A stretch of 64,000 bases of DNA from Sympetrum striolatum (GCA_947579665.1 OX388350.1:36675393-36739392), one strand, 5' to 3'; positions 51,110-60,002 are shown, counted from the stretch's first letter. The notes: generated by a model not told the origin, from the letters alone. Program-made: numbers and translations.

Positions 51110-52430
51110 ATCACTATGCAAATTGAGTTTATGCTTTTCCCTTACAAATTAGAAAAGCTGGAGACGCTAAATGTGCAGCTTACAAAACTATCTAAGTTAA
51201 GACCTTAACGTGTACGTTAGTTAACGATGCTTTCATGTTTTTGTGACAACTAGCTGAAAAAACGTTTAAATCCTGTTTATAATAATTGTTACTGAAAAAG
51301 AACAATTACTGAATGTTTTTCAACATGCTTAAATTATAGTAGAATTGATATTCTGCGTTTATTTCGAAAACCACCATGTAACCGTTACATAACCTTTCGT
51401 CACAAGTTGTGAGTGTACGATATGCCCTTTAATTTCATATTGCCTTATCGTTATAACCAATATCTTGCGTTGGTAAAATTATATAGAACCTGAAGTGAAG
51501 TGAATTTAAAGTGGCATGTGCAGGGTTTAACAACTACCTCACGACAGAAGTCAGTCCTTACAGCCCAGACGCCGTAGCCTTAATTTGCGAGAGATTGAAG
51601 ATAACAAAGCGCAGGTGGAAATCTCTTCAGAAAATTTTTACCATTATTTTAATTGACTTAACTTTCACCGAGATGGTAAATACTCGACTCGAGTAACGAA
51701 CGCCCCATAGTGGTCCCAAATCGAAAAAAGCTGGCCAAAAGTCATTTTTTCGACTTTCGGCGAGGAAGTTGTGAATGGCGTATTCGGATTCTACAGGATA
51801 TGGTCTACAGTATACGCCACTACAATGATATTTACGTTCATCAGAGTGGTCTCTGGGGCCCGTGAAACATGGAGCGTTCAGTGTGAAAATGCCAGTCCCG
51901 TGAAATCAGTCGATTTCGGAGAAGTTCAGCTTCATAGAAGACACATTTTGGACAATATATCTAGCCAGTAAACGTTATTAAATATGCAAATAAACCTTTA
52001 TGTATAATTCGAACCTAGGTTAGTTCGATTTATGTTTTATTTACTATTTTTAGTATTTTTTTTAACTTTTACTGCTTTTTTCCTTAATTTTCAAATAAAA
52101 AGTGAAAAATCATTTTATGCGCCTCTTTGCTCCTCAGAGTTATTTGCATGCCTTAAAAGAGTATAGTATAGGCAACATATTAGTTAAGAAAATCTTGCTA
52201 ATAGTTGCAACTTCGTCCACAAAATTGATTTAAGTAAAACGATGCAGTGCGCTGACGCGGGTGGCGGCCGGGCTTTTGCGGTGAATAACTCGTGAGAATC
52301 CCATTATTGGGTCTATTCTTCTAAGTTGTTGCATATGTTGCTTTTCTATATATTATAATTGAATTTGCAGAAATCAAGTTACATACCAAGGTGGAAAAAA
52401 TGAAGACGTCAACTTACAATTATTTAGACT
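51110..52430. other. Intergenic with exon-like GC-richer islands
   Basis: Between 51515 and 51980 two short frames (ending 51696 and 51971) lie in moderately GC-rich, non-repetitive sequence, preceded by an acceptor-like tgtgcag (about 51518-51524) and followed by aataaa (about 51990). No domain is recognised. A hairpin atcgaaaaaa...ttttttcgac lies at about 51719-51756, an imperfect palindrome ttcgaacctaggttagttcg at 52008-52027, and a short GC block at 52247-52283. Confidence 0.25.
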
Positions 52431-52445
52431 AAGTAATAGTTTGGT

Positions 52446-52634
52446 TAAGACCATACTAGAGGGCACTGTAGAAGGGAAATACTGGAAAAGCAGGCCTAGA
52501 CTAAACTACAGGGGACAGCTGATGAAGGATTTAGGCTGCCAGAAATATGAAGAAGTAAAGAGAATGGCCCGGGATCGTGAAAAATGGAAGACTGCTGCAA
52601 ATCAATCTTAGGATTGTAACGAGAGAAGAAGAAG
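52446..52634 (+). mobile_element. 5'-truncated LINE fragment with 11-bp TSD
   Basis: Plus-strand translation before the TAG at 52609-52611 includes KTILEGTVEG, RPRLNYRGQLMKDLGCQ and REKWKTAANQS. This is the characteristic C-terminal tail seen after the reverse transcriptase of several arthropod non-LTR elements (ILEG-x-VEGK ... RPR ... WR-x-AANQS). It ends in an agaagaagaa 3' tract. An 11-base direct repeat, aatagtttggt, flanks it (52435-52445 and 52635-52645), giving both insertion boundaries. One change (KYWKSRPR where KR-x-RGRPR is usual) shows some decay. Confidence 0.75.
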
Positions 52635-52649
52635 AATAGTTTGGTGGTT

Positions 52650-53427
52650 AAACCAGCAGAGAGCTTAGGCAAACCCAGTCTTTCGCACTGAGTGTTCATA
52701 GGAAACAAAAATTTTGTTTGTAACTCAAACGTAATCTTAATCTCTTAAACGTAATCTTCTCGAATGTTCCTTTGTGTTTTTGCGAGGAGTAAACGAATCA
52801 GCACTTTCGAATTTTTCGCATGGGAATCTTATCTTATGGTGTGAGTCATCTATCTAACGGATAGGCTTAACAAGTGCACGCGTTGATCATCGTGTGCGAA
52901 ACACTCGTATCGTAGCCTCCCATTGATATCGATGTTGGCTCTTCGCCTGCTCTGCTACCGAAAACATCACCTTAATCGGAGCCATATTTACGGGCGTGCA
53001 AAGATTTGGCTGAATTTATCAAGCAAATGATTGGGGTTTTGTACTCTTCAGCAAAAAAAGCGCAGAGCTAGTCATAGGACTTGACTCTTGGGGGGGGGGG
53101 GTTTGAACTCTTAAAACCCCCCCTCGCTGCGCCACTGCTACTGTGGAAGCGGTTGGATTTTCTATACGTACGGAAAACAAGACACGGAAAGACGGAAGAG
53201 GAGAGCCCGTAGTGTTTTTGTGTTGTGAAGATCCAGTTTCAATATTCATTCGCGGATTTTTGGCTATAGGTGGTGCATTCACTATATTTAGCTTAGCATG
53301 ATTTTTTTATTTTTTACCTTAAAAAAGGATTCTGCTAATGGTTTAATGGATCCGAGAAATGTCACGCTTCTTGAGATGCATGTAAAATTTATTGAAAGTG
53401 AAAAAGAATCTACATCACTTAAGAGAC
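52650..53427. other. Intergenic; G12/C7 inverted tract at 53090-53123
   Basis: A run of 12 G (53090-53101), tttgaactcttaaaa, then 7 C lies next to gctgcgccactgct. On the minus strand this reads agtggcgcagcgaggggggg, resembling the first bases of several arthropod DNA-transposon families, but no partner end was found. The rest is AT-rich. A minus-strand frame (53019-53282) shows no domain. Confidence 0.3.
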
Positions 53428-53516
53428 TGTGCCGTGTTCGCTCGCACCGTGGGCCCGTTTGACCGACCCGGAGTGCGCTATTGACGGGCCGAAGATTAAG
53501 ACCCACGGCACAAAAC
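53428..53516 (+). repeat. 5' LTR (85-91 bp)
   Basis: It starts TGTGCCGTG. The inverse CACGGCACA ends at 53512, giving a perfect 9-bp terminal inverted repeat and TG...CA ends (85 bp). Identity with the 3' LTR continues for six more bases (aaaact g, to 53518), so the boundary may lie a few bases further, next to the PBS. A TATA-less, GC-rich LTR this short leaves little room for a promoter. Confidence 0.85.
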
Positions 53517-53529
53517 TGGTAGCAGAGCG
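53517..53529 (+). promoter_or_regulatory. Primer-binding site for tRNA-iMet
   Basis: TGGTAGCAGAG is the exact complement of the 3' end of eukaryotic initiator-Met tRNA (CTCTGCTA plus CCA). It directly follows the LTR, where minus-strand DNA synthesis is primed. The iMet-like locus at 12.35 kb differs from this by one acceptor base. Confidence 0.85.
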
Positions 53530-53557
53530 TGGTTCGCAACCGAAAAGGAGGTTACGA

Positions 53558-54592
53558 ATGAAGAAGGAAGGGAAAACGTCGTGGATTTACGACTTATCTA
53601 AAAAAGAGGCAGCAACCCTCTGTTTAAAATTCGGGATAGCATCAGAAGGGACGCTCGACGATCTCCGGAAAGGGCTCCGATCCCACTTAAGGGCGATGGA
53701 CAAGACGGACAGACAACCCCCTGCCGCCGAGGGACAGTCTAGCAGTGAACTGTCCGGAGACCCCGCCGGAGAAGAAGAGGGCGTAAGGCAGCGAACCGAA
53801 TTCCCCCGGAGGACGCCCACGGAAGGGCGCGGAGGTAGCGAAGATGGAGGGGGTTTCGACTTGCGAGCCCTGGAAAACTTAGTGTCCGCGGCCAAGCGAT
53901 GGAATCTGCGCTTCGGAGGCGAACCGGGAGAAGGAGTGAGGAGTTTCCTTCTGCAGTGGCGCCGATTCGTCATCCACATGGAGGTGGATGAGTTTATGCA
54001 GCTTAAGCTGGCGCCGGAAATATTAGAAGGTAGGGCCCGAGAGTGGTTTTGGGCCAATCAATTCACCAGCCCGCTAAGTTTTGAAAGTGAAGTCAGACGA
54101 AACTTCGATCCGCCGAATTACGACATTCGGCTACGGCGCGACATCTACAACCGCACGCAAGCACCGAGGGAAATGTTTTCGGATTACGTCCTAGTGATGA
54201 AAAGGATGAACGATAGACTGCAGGAACCTCTTCCCGAAGAGCAGCTGGTGGCGGTAATATCGGGAAACCTTAATCCTGATTATTCCTGTCATCTCACCGT
54301 CAAATTAAGCAATTTAGAAGAACTCATCGAATGGGGGCGTTGCTATGACGAAAGGCGCGCGGTCGCAGAGGCTTACCGGTATCCGCCGTCAGCGGGTGAA
54401 ATGGTGGACGAAGAATTCGCGTTTGGTACAAGGCATGCTGCCGCGAACAGGAATCCCCGATTCGAACCGTCACAACCCAGGAGACCCCCATGGCAGCGCC
54501 GCGGAGGAGATTGGAGTCGGAACGCTCCCTCAAGAGGATCGGCCCCCGGCAACCGCAGTTCGCGACCGAATTACGTTCCGGGAAACGAATAA
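53558..54592 (+). CDS. gag: Gag of the Ty3/gypsy element
   Basis: A 344-residue structural protein that forms the virus-like particle. I chose the ATG at 53558 (after the PBS, in the context acgaATGa) because the longer frame from 53429 runs through the LTR and PBS. Residues about 1-50 (WIYDLSKKEAATLCLKFG, GTLDDLRKGLRSHL) look like a SAP-type helical motif common at the N-terminus of arthropod gypsy Gag. An acidic or Pro-rich linker follows. Residues about 120-280 form the retrotransposon-gag capsid region (LAPEILEGRAREWFWANQ). The C-terminus is Arg/Pro-rich and has no CCHC zinc knuckle, so RNA binding may rely on the basic tail. The frame ends in TAA at 54590 just after a GGGAAAC slip site and overlaps pol. 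Confidence 0.9.
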   Translation: MKKEGKTSWIYDLSKKEAATLCLKFGIASEGTLDDLRKGLRSHLRAMDKTDRQPPAAEGQSSSELSGDPAGEEEGVRQRTEFPRRTPTEGRGGSEDGGGFDLRALENLVSAAKRWNLRFGGEPGEGVRSFLLQWRRFVIHMEVDEFMQLKLAPEILEGRAREWFWANQFTSPLSFESEVRRNFDPPNYDIRLRRDIYNRTQAPREMFSDYVLVMKRMNDRLQEPLPEEQLVAVISGNLNPDYSCHLTVKLSNLEELIEWGRCYDERRAVAEAYRYPPSAGEMVDEEFAFGTRHAAANRNPRFEPSQPRRPPWQRRGGDWSRNAPSRGSAPGNRSSRPNYVPGNE

Positions 54593-54625
54593 GGCGCGGC
54601 GGGCAAAAACCACGAGCCCTCCGCG
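54580..54625 (+). promoter_or_regulatory. -1 programmed ribosomal frameshift signal
   Basis: G_GGA_AAC (54580-54586) sits in the zero frame of gag exactly as X_XXY_YYZ requires, one codon before the gag stop. After an 8-base spacer, a stem-loop follows: CGCGG and GGGC (54595-54604) pair with GCCC and CCGCG (54616-54625) around one mismatch, with an 11-base loop. Slippage by -1 enters the pol frame. Heptamer, spacer and stem geometry all fit known -1 sites. Frameshifting itself is inferred. Confidence 0.85.
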
Positions 54626-57600
54626 GAAACACAGTGGGAATCTGCGGGCGAATTACCGCCTCAAAAACAGATTTCGCGCCGAAAATCGAGATATCGGTGA
54701 ACGGGTCGGCTGCAACGGCTATGTTGGATTCCGGGGCCTTTCGTTCCTGCGTCGACCGACGTTTTCTGGGAGACATGATCCTGTCGCCGAATAAAATCAG
54801 CCCGGAAGTAACCCTCTGCTGCGGCGTGGATGGTACACCGATTAGAATATCGGAAAAGGTCCTGTTGCACGTCAAAATAGGTGAGTTATCATGGAACCAC
54901 GAATTCCTTATCTTCCCCACGACACCGGTACGGATAATATTAGGGGCCGACTTCATGGGCAAAACCGGAATGGTTTTGAACTTCGTTAATTATACCCTGT
55001 CCTTCCAAAGTCAACGGGGGGTGGTAACGCCGATATGCGGCAGTAAAAAGAATGGCTTTCACTTGGCCGCGGTTTGCCCAACTCGTCTCACGGAAGACCA
55101 AGATCTAAAGTTAAAGGAGTTAGTGAGCGCGTACGGGGATGTGGTCGCGACAGAGCTAGGTTGCACCAATTTAATGGAATATTCTCTCCCTCTAACGGAT
55201 ACCGCCCCGGTACGCTCCCCGCCGTATCAGTGCAATCCCATAAAAATGCGGAAAATGAAAGAACACGTCGCGGAATTGCTGAGGAAGGGAGTGATTTCGG
55301 AATCTAATTCCGATTACGCGAGTCCCGCATTCCTGGTTCGAAAAAAAGACGAGACGTTCCGATTAGTAGTGGATTATCGGACCCTGAATAAAAAGGTTGT
55401 TTTTGATGCCTTCCCCCTACCAACCGTGGAAAACGCCTTTGCACATTTTCGGGGGGCAAGGTTTTTCTCTATTTTAGACTTAAATTCGGCCTATCACCAG
55501 ATTCCCCTTACCACGGAGAGCAAACGCGCGACCGCCTTCGTGACCCCCTTCGGGCTGTACCAATACAACCGGTTACCGTTCGGTGTTTGCACCGGGGGAC
55601 AAATATTATCGCGTCTCATAGACAAATTGTTCGGGGATGTCAAATATGAATATCTCTTTAATTATTTGGACGACATCGTCGTTTACAGCGCCACATTTGG
55701 CGATCATTTAAAACACTTGGAAGAAGTATTCACGAGGCTGCGCCGCGCACGAATTACTCTTAACCCTGAGAAAATAGTTCTCGGAAAAGGAGAGATAAAG
55801 TACCTAGGGCACATCGTTTCCTCAACAGGAATTCGAATTGACCCTGATAAAGCCAAGGTGGTGGACCGTTTCCCCACTCCACGTAACCTCAAACAAGTTA
55901 AACGCTTTTTGGGAATGTGCAGTTATTATGCGAGGTTCATTAAGGCTTTCTCGGTGATAGCGGCTCCGTTAAACTCCTTGAAAAGGAAGAACTGTAAATT
56001 CGTATGGGGGAAGGAGCAGGAACGAGCTTTTCGGGAGCTTAGGGCTAAGATTGCCTCGCCTCCCGTATTGCAAATCCCCGATTTTAACCAAAGGTTTTTT
56101 CTTCATACCGACGCTTCCTCGAATGCCATTGCCGCGGTACTTTCGCAACACGTGCAAGGACAAATGGCTCCCATAGCTTTCGCCAGTCGAGTTCTTACCG
56201 ATTCGGGAAAAAAATATACCACGTACGAGGCCGAATGTTTAGCCGTGGTTTACGGAGTTGAGAAGTTTTCCGAATACCTTCAAGGGCGCGAGTTCGATCT
56301 TTATACCGATAATGCCGCGCTTTCATGGATGCGGAATCATCCTAAACAATTAGGAAAGATAGGGAGATGGGCATTAAGACTTTCCCCTTACAAATTCGCA
56401 ATAAAACATATCCGCGGCTGTGAAAATGTTGTCGCGGATTGCCTATCGAGAATGTACTGCGAAAAGGGGGAGGAAGGTGAAAAGGAAGATAGGGTATCGG
56501 TAAACCTCTTGCAAGAAGCTCCTCTCTCGTTCCTTTCATTGGCTGAACATCAGAAGGGTGACGCGGAGTGCCGACAACTAAGAGAGAAGGCGAACCAAGA
56601 AAAAAAGGGGCCTTTTAAGCTTGTCCGCGACATCCTAGTCTACAGACCCCGGAGGAGCAAACGAAACAGGGCGTACGTACCGAAGGACGTGAGAGGGATG
56701 GTTATCCGTTACTTCCACGATGCCGTTCTGGGGGGACATTTAGGGATAACCAAAGCCTGTGAAAAAATAAGCAGGGGTTTTTATTGGCCGCGAATGTACC
56801 GTGAAATTAGGGATTACATTCGCGGTTGTCCCGAGTGCCAGAGGAATAAACCGGCGAAAAATACTAGAGTTGGACTGCACTCCAGTGAAGTCTGCCAGGA
56901 ACCCTGGGAGAAAATTTATGTCGACTTCATGGGCCCCCTCACAAGAACAAGGACTGGGAATAAAAGTATGATGGTAATCCTGGACGGATTCAGTAAATAT
57001 GTAATTATGGTCCCTCTGCGAAATATGACGGCCAAAACCGCCGTAGAGACTTTAAATAAAAGAGTTTTCGGTTACTTCGGGTTTCCCAGGGTCTTAGTTT
57101 CCGATAACGCCGCCGTTTTTACTTCGGCAGCGTTTAAAAACCTATGCTTTTCTTGGGGGATCAAGCACGTGACTACGTCCCCATACTATCCGCAGGCTAA
57201 CCAAGTAGAGAGAGTCAACAGAAACCTCAAATTCGCCCTGAGCATCTATTACAGCGAAAATCAAGACCGCTGGGACGAGCAAGTGCACGCTCTTATGATA
57301 GCGTTCAATTCCGCCATCCACGAGAGCATCGGATGTTCGCCAGCCAGCCTATTCTTGGGGAGAGAACTAAACCACCCCCTGGAGATGCAGTGGGGTCTCG
57401 ACCGGGACTTCGAGGGAGCGGATCCAACTCCTACCACGGGAGAAAAATGGCTTCAAGCAGTAAAAAACCTACAACGAGCATGCAAGAGGTCGGAGGCGCG
57501 ATACAACGTAAAAAGGAATCCACATCGTTATCGAGAAGGCCAGAGGGTGCTGTACCGGTTACATCCCGTAAGCTCGAGCCCCGACCAAGTATGTGCCAAG

Positions 57601-57786
57601 TTATTGCCGAAATGGTCATCACCCTGCGTAATCCGTAGATTCCTCGGACCCGTGACCGCGGAACTTAGCCACCCGTCGACCGGAGCCGTCCTGCGAAAAT
57701 GCCACGTGTCGCAGCTGAAAGCCTTCCGAGATCGGGATAGGAGCCACGCGCCCGGTCAGGGGACAGGAGACGCCGAGGAATTGTGA
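54586..57786 (+). CDS. pol: Pol polyprotein (PR-RT-RH-IN) of the Ty3/gypsy element
   Basis: Read by -1 frameshift from gag; the frame is open from before 54490 (an ATG at 54490 lies inside gag and is probably not used). Counting residues from 54490: aspartic protease LDSG at 79-82 with ILGADFMG downstream; reverse transcriptase with FRLVVDYRTLNKK, FSILDLNSAYHQI and the catalytic YLDD at 392-395; RNase H with LHTDASSNAIAAVLS and LYTDNAALSW; integrase with an HHCC zinc finger (HDAVLGGHLG ... CPECQRNK), the DDE residues in YVDFMGP, LVSDNAAVF and QVERVNRNL, and a GPY/F-like module (LPKWSSPCVIRRFLGPV). The usual PFGL-x-NAP loop of RT is replaced by PFGVCTGGQ. No stop or frameshift interrupts the 1098 codons, so the enzyme set looks intact. 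The gene ends in TGA at 57784-57786. Confidence 0.95.
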   Translation, partial: RIRRGGQKPRALRGNTVGICGRITASKTDFAPKIEISVNGSAATAMLDSGAFRSCVDRRFLGDMILSPNKISPEVTLCCGVDGTPIRISEKVLLHVKIGELSWNHEFLIFPTTPVRIILGADFMGKTGMVLNFVNYTLSFQSQRGVVTPICGSKKNGFHLAAVCPTRLTEDQDLKLKELVSAYGDVVATELGCTNLMEYSLPLTDTAPVRSPPYQCNPIKMRKMKEHVAELLRKGVISESNSDYASPAFLVRKKDETFRLVVDYRTLNKKVVFDAFPLPTVENAFAHFRGARFFSILDLNSAYHQIPLTTESKRATAFVTPFGLYQYNRLPFGVCTGGQILSRLIDKLFGDVKYEYLFNYLDDIVVYSATFGDHLKHLEEVFTRLRRARITLNPEKIVLGKGEIKYLGHIVSSTGIRIDPDKAKVVDRFPTPRNLKQVKRFLGMCSYYARFIKAFSVIAAPLNSLKRKNCKFVWGKEQERAFRELRAKIASPPVLQIPDFNQRFFLHTDASSNAIAAVLSQHVQGQMAPIAFASRVLTDSGKKYTTYEAECLAVVYGVEKFSEYLQGREFDLYTDNAALSWMRNHPKQLGKIGRWALRLSPYKFAIKHIRGCENVVADCLSRMYCEKGEEGEKEDRVSVNLLQEAPLSFLSLAEHQKGDAECRQLREKANQEKKGPFKLVRDILVYRPRRSKRNRAYVPKDVRGMVIRYFHDAVLGGHLGITKACEKISRGFYWPRMYREIRDYIRGCPECQRNKPAKNTRVGLHSSEVCQEPWEKIYVDFMGPLTRTRTGNKSMMVILDGFSKYVIMVPLRNMTAKTAVETLNKRVFGYFGFPRVLVSDNAAVFTSAAFKNLCFSWGIKHVTTSPYYPQANQVERVNRNLKFALSIYYSENQDRWDEQVHALMIAFNSAIHESIGCSPASLFLGRELNHPLEMQWGLDRDFEGADPTPTTGEKWLQAVKNLQRACKRSEARYNVKRNPHRYREGQRVLYRLHPVSSSPDQVCAKLLPKWSSPCVIRRFLGPVTAELSHPSTGAVLRKCHVSQLKAFRDRDRSHAPGQGTGDAEEL

Positions 57787-57910
57787 ACTCCTTCTTCGAC
57801 AACGAGTTTGTTTATTTTGTTTGAATTGTTTTGGTTTTGGTGTGTTGTTTTTGTTTTGGTGTATGTGGGGGAAGGTCCTCGTTCCACGCGAACGAGGTAG
57901 GGGGGCAGGA
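57787..57910 (+). promoter_or_regulatory. 3' UTR with stem-loop and polypurine tract
   Basis: A T/G-rich stretch (57800-57870) is followed by a perfect 8-bp hairpin CCTCGTTC/GAACGAGG (57877-57884, 57890-57897; loop cacgc). Directly after this comes the purine run aggggggcagga (57899-57910), which abuts the 3' LTR. That is the position and composition of the polypurine tract that primes plus-strand DNA. Confidence 0.8.
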
Positions 57911-58001
57911 TGTGCCGTGTTCGCTCGCACCGTGGGCCCGTTTGACCGACCCGGAGTGCGCTATTGACGGGCCGAAGATTAAGACCCACGGCACAAAACT
58001 G
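57911..58001 (+). repeat. 3' LTR, identical to the 5' LTR
   Basis: The 91 bases match 53428-53518 without a difference. The LTR proper may end at 57995 (TG...CA) or about 57999-58001. The next base begins the (ACATCT)n tail of the oppositely oriented LINE. Confidence 0.85.
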
Positions 58002-58022
58002 ACATCTACATCTACATCTACA
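58002..58022 (-). repeat. Hexanucleotide 3' tail of the LINE
   Basis: About three and a half copies of ACATCT as read on the plus strand. It lies immediately against the 3' LTR of the gypsy element. Target-primed reverse transcription starts at such tails. Confidence 0.8.
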
Positions 58023-58085
58023 TTAATACCCTACAAGCCGCCTTTCGGCGTGTGGCAGGGGGTGTAAACACCAGTTGAATCTAAA

Positions 58086-60002
58086 CTACTTCCTTATTCG
58101 ATTATTGTCACGTATTGTTCGCGGAAAGAATGAATCTCTGAAACGATTCGTCCTAGCATCTATTTCTCTTAACTTACGGTCATTATCGGATCGACCGACG
58201 TAGCAGGGGGGTTGCATGATACCGATTGTATCTTTGGAAAATGTAGTTTCCCTGAATTTATTAAGCAATCGCAGCCTAGCTTCCAATCTCCTTTCTTTCA
58301 AGGATTCCCAACCTACGTCTGAGAGCATTTTTGTAACGCTTGCTTTTTTATCGTAGCATTTCTTAACAAAACGAACCGCTTTACGCTGCACTTTCTCGAG
58401 TTCGCGAGTACACGTTTCATCCGCCGGATCCCATATACTTGCCGCATATTCCAGAAGGGGTCTGACCAAGGTAAAATAACATCGCTCTCTCACCTTTTCG
58501 TCGCATTTACCGACAATACGCTTTACGAAGCCAAGCCTTTTACTTGCTTTGCCGCAGATTTTTCGAATATGCGTGCTCCAATTTAAGTTATTAGTAATGT
58601 TGATCCCGAGATATTTAACTGAATCTACTACTTTGATACTAATTCCATTAATTTTGTATGGGTGATTTGGACGCATTTTTTTCTTTTCGAAGAAATTAAC
58701 TACGGAGCATTTACTTACGTTAATATCTAATTCCCATTTTTCGCACCACAATTGGATGAGGACTAAATCGTTTGAGAGAGATGTCCGGTCTTCCTCGTTT
58801 GTTATTTCCCTATATATAACCGAGTCATCCGCAAATATCCTCACATTACTAACTATCTCGTCACTCAAGTCATTGATATAAATAAGGAAAAGAAGAGGTC
58901 CAATTACACTGCCTTGAGGTACGCCAGAGGTAACTTTGACTCTATTTGAGCTAACGCCATCCAGTACAACTTGTTGTTCCCTCTCGTAGAGAAAATTCTT
59001 AACCCAGTCGACTACTTCCTTGTTAATGCCCGCTAGTTTTAGTTTGTAAATTAGTTTGTAGTGGGGGACTCTATCGAATGCTTTTTTGAAATCTAGGAAA
59101 ATAGCGTCCACTTGCTTTTTACTTTCGGCGGACTTTAAGATATCGTGTACAAATAGAGCAAGTTGGGTTTCACATGATCGGGACTTACGAAAACCATGCT
59201 GGTTTGCGTCGAGGAATTCATTTCTATCTAAAAATCCCATGAGTGAGCTTACGACGATATGTTCCATTACCTTTCCGGACAGCGAAGTTAATGATATAGG
59301 TCTATAATTTCCTGGGTCCTCCTTTAATCCGCTTTTGTAAACAGGAGTAATATTAGCTAATTTCCAATCGGATGGGACCCTACCTTCATTTATCGATTTA
59401 CAAAATATAATTTTGAGATAAGGGGCGACGCTTTCTGCCAGTTCTTTAAGCACTCTTGCTGGGATGCCTTCTGGCCCTGGCGACTTATTTGGCTTAATTT
59501 TGCGTAATATTTTAACTATACCGTCTGTCGTAAAAGTTATATTTGGCATGGAATCCAGTATATTACCCTTAGGGAGGATCTCTATGTTACAATCTGATGT
59601 GAATACGCTTTGGTAAAATTCGTTTAGAATATTCGCTTTCCTCTTCGAATCGCAAGTAATGTTACCTTCGATATCCCTTATCGAGCTCACTGTTTGTATC
59701 TTTCCCTGTACCTCTCTAACGTAGGACCAGAAAGCTTTAGGGTCTTCCTCTAAACATTCCCCAAGTATTTTCTTTTTTAAGTTGCTGTGGGCGTTACGCA
59801 TAGCTCGCTTGGTGTCGCATTTTGCTTTCTTGTGCTTTTCTAGTAATAGTGATCGTGGTGGATTTGGAACAAGCTGATCTATTCCCTTAAAAGCCTTTAC
59901 TTTTCCGTGCAAATCTCTTTGTTTGCGGAGAGCCCTTCTAACCTCTTTATCGTACCATCTGGGCTCGCAATCATTTTTAGAGTATTTCGAAGGTATATAC
60001 AA
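58086..60002 (-). pseudogene. LINE ORF2, reverse-transcriptase part
   Basis: An open stretch of 638 codons (first in-frame codon a TTG, not a true start) containing the RT domain. In order it shows NKSPGPEGIPARVLKEL, GNYRPISLTSLSGKVMEHI, NQHGFRKSRSCETQLALF, DAIFLDFKKAFDRVPH, TSGVPQGSVIGPLLFLIYIN, the catalytic FADD (near 58825-58836), LDINVSKCSVVNF and VKYLGINIT, and a C-terminal tail (PPCYVGRSDN, TNRFRDSFFPRTIRD). It is the same protein as the endonuclease stretch at 60005-60958, separated by a frame change at 60003-60010. The reading frame is otherwise clean, so the insertion is recent. The product would copy LINE RNA at the nicked target. Confidence 0.9.

Larger units (their letters stand above)
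53428..58001 (+). mobile_element. Ty3/gypsy LTR retrotransposon, near-complete
   Basis: In order: 5' LTR, tRNA-iMet primer-binding site, gag, -1 frameshift site, pol (protease, reverse transcriptase, RNase H, integrase with a GPY/F-like end), stem-loop, polypurine tract and 3' LTR. The domain order with integrase after RNase H is that of Ty3/gypsy. There is no env ORF and no chromodomain. Both LTRs are identical over the 91 shared bases and both ORFs are open, so the insertion is young and possibly active. The short LTRs recall the Mag lineage (Bombyx mag has very short LTRs), but clade placement needs a tree. No convincing target-site duplication is seen. The right flank is the LINE tail. 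Confidence 0.95.

Noticed and set aside
53090..53123. Possible assembly gap or artefact at the G12 run
   Set aside because: Homopolymer length may be inexact, but flanking sequence is continuous, so I do not call an assembly error.
53429..53557. N-terminal extension of the gag frame through the LTR and PBS
   Set aside because: The frame is open by chance across LTR and PBS. The first ATG after the PBS at 53558 starts the recognisable Gag.
54324..54962. 212-codon minus-strand ORF
   Set aside because: Antisense shadow of gag-pol in GC-rich coding sequence.
57787..58000. Possible env or extra ORF after pol
   Set aside because: Only about 120 bases lie between the pol stop and the 3' LTR, with no room for an envelope gene.
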